A stretch of DNA of 64,000 nucleotides from Agelaius tricolor. Its lineage: Eukaryota; Chordata; Aves; Passeriformes; Icteridae. Within the stretch, counting starts at the first letter, position 1. Each line of letters opens with the position of its first letter. The notes beneath the pieces were generated by a model. That model was given only the letters and a program-made list of their open reading frames with translations, was not told where the DNA came from and did not search any database. Location: NCBI GenBank assembly GCA_023055355.1, contig JALJCS010000024.1, positions 9,997,501 to 10,061,500 on the forward strand, in the 5' to 3' direction. A program made the translations under genes and the position numbers. Positions 50,650-64,000 of this stretch are shown piece by piece.

Positions 50650-50674
50650 CCACTGCATGACTCTTAAATGCTAG
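50615..50674 (+). promoter_or_regulatory. Upstream ORF 2 in JAKMIP1 leader
   Basis: A 19-codon ORF opens with two consecutive ATGs (50615 and 50618), overlaps upstream ORF 1 in another frame, and stops at TAG 50672-50674, 67 nt before the main start. Four ATGs lie in this frame (50615, 50618, 50633 and 50657). Together the two ORFs put several AUGs ahead of the JAKMIP1 start. Whether they are translated cannot be seen from sequence. Confidence 0.45.
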
Positions 50675-50726
50675 AAGCAGAAAGCACTAGCTGGTAGCTC
50701 AGTGTGGAGCAAACATTTTATTTTAA

Positions 50727-61805
<11,079 letters not shown>

Positions 61806-62690
61806 GTGAGGGTGCTCTCCAGGTCCAGTGTCCTGCTTGAAGCAGTGCTGCTTTCAAGGTTGGATCAGATTGCTCTGGGCCTCCTCCAGTCCAGTTTGAA
61901 AACCTCCCAAGATGGAGTTCAGCACTGACAGCCTGCTCTAAAGCCCAGTCACTGTGAGATTTCTTTCTTGTTCTTCTTCTTTTGATTGTCACTATTGTCC
62001 TTTTGCTGTGTATCTTGGAGAAGCATGTACTTTGTTCATGGCTGTATTCCCCTTTGGATGAATGGATATCCAGAATGGATATCCTGAATATCTGCTCTTT
62101 TAACTCATCCTGCCTGCTTCCTTTGGCTGGCTGAGCGAGCCTGGCATCTTCACCATTCCTTAAATTCTGCATGTTGCAGCCCCATAGTGGTCTTACTGGT
62201 CTTCCTCCAGTTATATGGCACCTAGGCCAGTTTGTCAATACCTTCTTTTTTGTGCTGGGGAGCCCAGAAGTGGCTCGGGTGCTCCTGGTGTGGTTTCCCA
62301 TATGCTTAATAAAAAGCTAAATCTCTTTTGGTAACACCCCTCCTGGTTTGGCCCAGTATCAATTTAACTTCAATTATTGCAAGCTCTCACCACTGACCCA
62401 TATCCAACTTGCCCTACAGGATGCAAAGATCTTTCCTTTTGTCTATTTTTTCCTCTTTCTTTCCATTGCAAAACTGCCAACTTCAATTGGCATCCAACAG
62501 GCACTTGAGCTCTCCCAGGGGCAGGACATTGTACCTTTCTTAGGCAAACTTTATGAAGGTTTCTTGGCTCATTTCTCCAGCATGTCAAAAAGTTCCTATG
62601 AATGGTCTTCCTGTTCCCTAGTGTGGTAACAGCTCCTCTGAATTTGGTGTCATCCACAATTTGGGGAAAAGTGCATTCCATTTCTTCATA
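61806..62690 (-). mobile_element. Old, fragmented CR1 3' end, antisense
   Basis: A diverged antisense CR1 in the JAKMIP1 intron. Recognisable islands are GATTGCTCTGGGCCTCCTCC and CCAGTTTGAAAACCTCCCAA (61860-61920), GTGCTGGGGAGCCCAGAAGT with CTCCTGGTGTGG (62250-62295), CACTTGAGCTCTCCCAGGGG (62500-62525), and TTTGGTGTCATCCACAATTT (62640-62665). Between the islands (for example 61960-62100) the sequence is not CR1-like, so insertions or heavy decay are likely. A 178-codon minus-strand ORF inside it is spurious. Confidence 0.75.
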
Positions 62691-64000
62691 TGAGCAATTG
62701 ACATGAAAAGTAATAGCAAAAGTTTAATGCTCCATCAAACCCCAAATTACCTACTGATGGGAACAGTTTTCTAATTGCATTAATGTTCTCCTGCATTACC
62801 ATTACTAGGATTTTGCCATTTTGAGGCAGTGGAATTTGTACCTGTATGCTCCTTTCATCACCGGGGGCAATGCAGAGACATTTGTCTGAACATCCTGGAG
62901 CAGAGGGGCAGTTGGCAGGGGCACTCCCTGCTGGCCTGATGAAAGGGTGGAGCCTGGCTTTTCTCTCTTCACTTGTGCCCTGGCACTGTGTGTGAGTTTT
63001 GACTCGAATTTTGAGCCTGGAAAGCTGAGCTTTGAATCATCCCAGGCAGTCGTGCCTGGCTGGGCAGAGCTGCAGCTTTGGCTGCTCAGCCCCGCCTGTA
63101 TTTCACACACAGCTGCTGCTATCAAATGCTAGGCTGCTCCTGGATTGTGCCATCTGTTTGAGACACGTGTTTCAGCTGTATTCCAAGGCTGGGCTAAGCT
63201 GCAGCAGAGACCCACCACCTCCAGCTTTGTAGGACTGCAAATAATACTTGGCTTTCTGTCCTCTCAAGATTTATGCTCCTTCCTTTAGGAGCTCAAAGGG
63301 CGGCATTCCTGACAGATGTTGTTTTTCCTTGAATCAAGCAGATCTAATCAAACCTTTTTCATAGTGCAGGTTCAGCTTTTTGTGTTTGTTCTTAATATTT
63401 TCTAAAAAGTTAAGAAGGTCACAAATTTGACTTCTATATCTCCTTACAAAATTTGGGACAGTATTAAAAACCCACAACAGTTACATGTGGTGTAGCACAC
63501 GGACAGAGAAAAACCTTCTAAAGTTTGTATTACTTAGTTTTGCTACATTTTTATATTTTTGACTACTTTTTCATTACAATTCTGTCAATGAACACTTGGG
63601 ATGGGTAATAGGAGAAATCCAGTAGTAGAGGTTGTAACTGGCTTTTGAGAAAGTTGTGAGAAACCTCTTATCAGTTCTGGAATTTTCTGTCCATGTGGTG
63701 TTTCTTGTATAATTTATCAAAACTTCTAATGAGATTTACACACTTGAGAAAAAATGTGTGAGAAGAGCTACTGGAGGAAATTATTGACTGTTGGTTTAGA
63801 AAAATTACACATGAAATTAAAAATAAATCCTATCCACTTCTGTCTGTGACCCTTATTATTCCACTGAATGGTTGGCATCTCTTGTCCTTTTTCCCCCTAA
63901 GTGTCCCAAATAAGCAGCAAACATTTATTTGAATAGCTGACCATGTCTGTTGTAGGGAATACTGTACACAGCTCTGGAATATTTTAATTCTTTTCTCCAC
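62691..64000 (+). other. JAKMIP1: JAKMIP1 intron to window edge
   Basis: Block 62860-63235 is distinctly GC-rich (GCAGAGGGGCAGTTGGCAGG, CAGCCCCGCCTGTATTTCAC) compared with its AT-rich neighbours. No splice-bounded exon or named repeat could be supported. The rest shows nothing recognisable. Confidence 0.6.

Overview
The window looks like AT-rich, CpG-poor nuclear DNA from a bird. The main evidence is nine pieces of CR1 LINE 3' end, the dominant avian retrotransposon. Turtles and crocodilians also carry CR1, but the only gene here has the expected avian and amniote exon structure. One solo LTR (9599-9993) closely resembles an ERV-L-type LTR I remember from songbird genomes, so a passerine is the best guess; this comes from memory, not a database search. 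There are no bacterial features: no operons, ribosome-binding sites, CRISPR arrays or phage genes.

One gene is recognised with confidence: the 5' coding part of JAKMIP1 (Janus kinase and microtubule interacting protein 1, also called Marlin-1) on the + strand. Its start-codon exon spans 50596-50870 (146 nt of 5' UTR, then codons 1-43). A 5,857-nt intron follows, then a 495-nt coiled-coil exon at 56728-57222 (codons 44-208). The remaining two thirds or more of the protein lies beyond the right edge. Upstream non-coding exon(s) and the promoter were not found. No CpG island is visible in the first 50 kb, so this region is probably the long first intron, or intron 1 plus intergenic DNA.

Layout: 1-11 kb is intronic or intergenic DNA with several + strand CR1 tails (1424-1529, 4650-5142, 8872-9086, 10871-11055), a candidate minus-strand LTR (7608-8340) and the solo LTR. 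11-22.8 kb is almost feature-free. 22.83-23.92 kb is a 1.1-kb minus-strand CR1. 24-26.3 kb is AT-rich and contains two blocks that look like conserved non-coding elements. 26.4-37.7 kb has a CR1 tail, a possible ERV-derived block (about 29.5-29.83 kb) and an unusual forward-inverted-forward repeat with a 53-bp perfect palindrome (33119-33197). 37749-38130 looks like an unrecognised terminal exon. 38-50.6 kb is mostly unannotated, with an element rich in CpG and transcription-factor-like motifs at about 47 kb and a T/G-rich tract at 48.5 kb. 50.6-57.2 kb is the JAKMIP1 coding part. 57.2-64 kb is the next intron, with an old minus-strand CR1 (61.8-62.7 kb).

I found no convincing undescribed multi-gene system. 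The observations most worth checking are the triple foldback repeat at 33.1 kb, the orphan terminal-exon signature at 37.75 kb, the overlapping upstream ORFs in the JAKMIP1 leader, and an exact 27-nt repeat shared by 34.6 kb and 40.2 kb.
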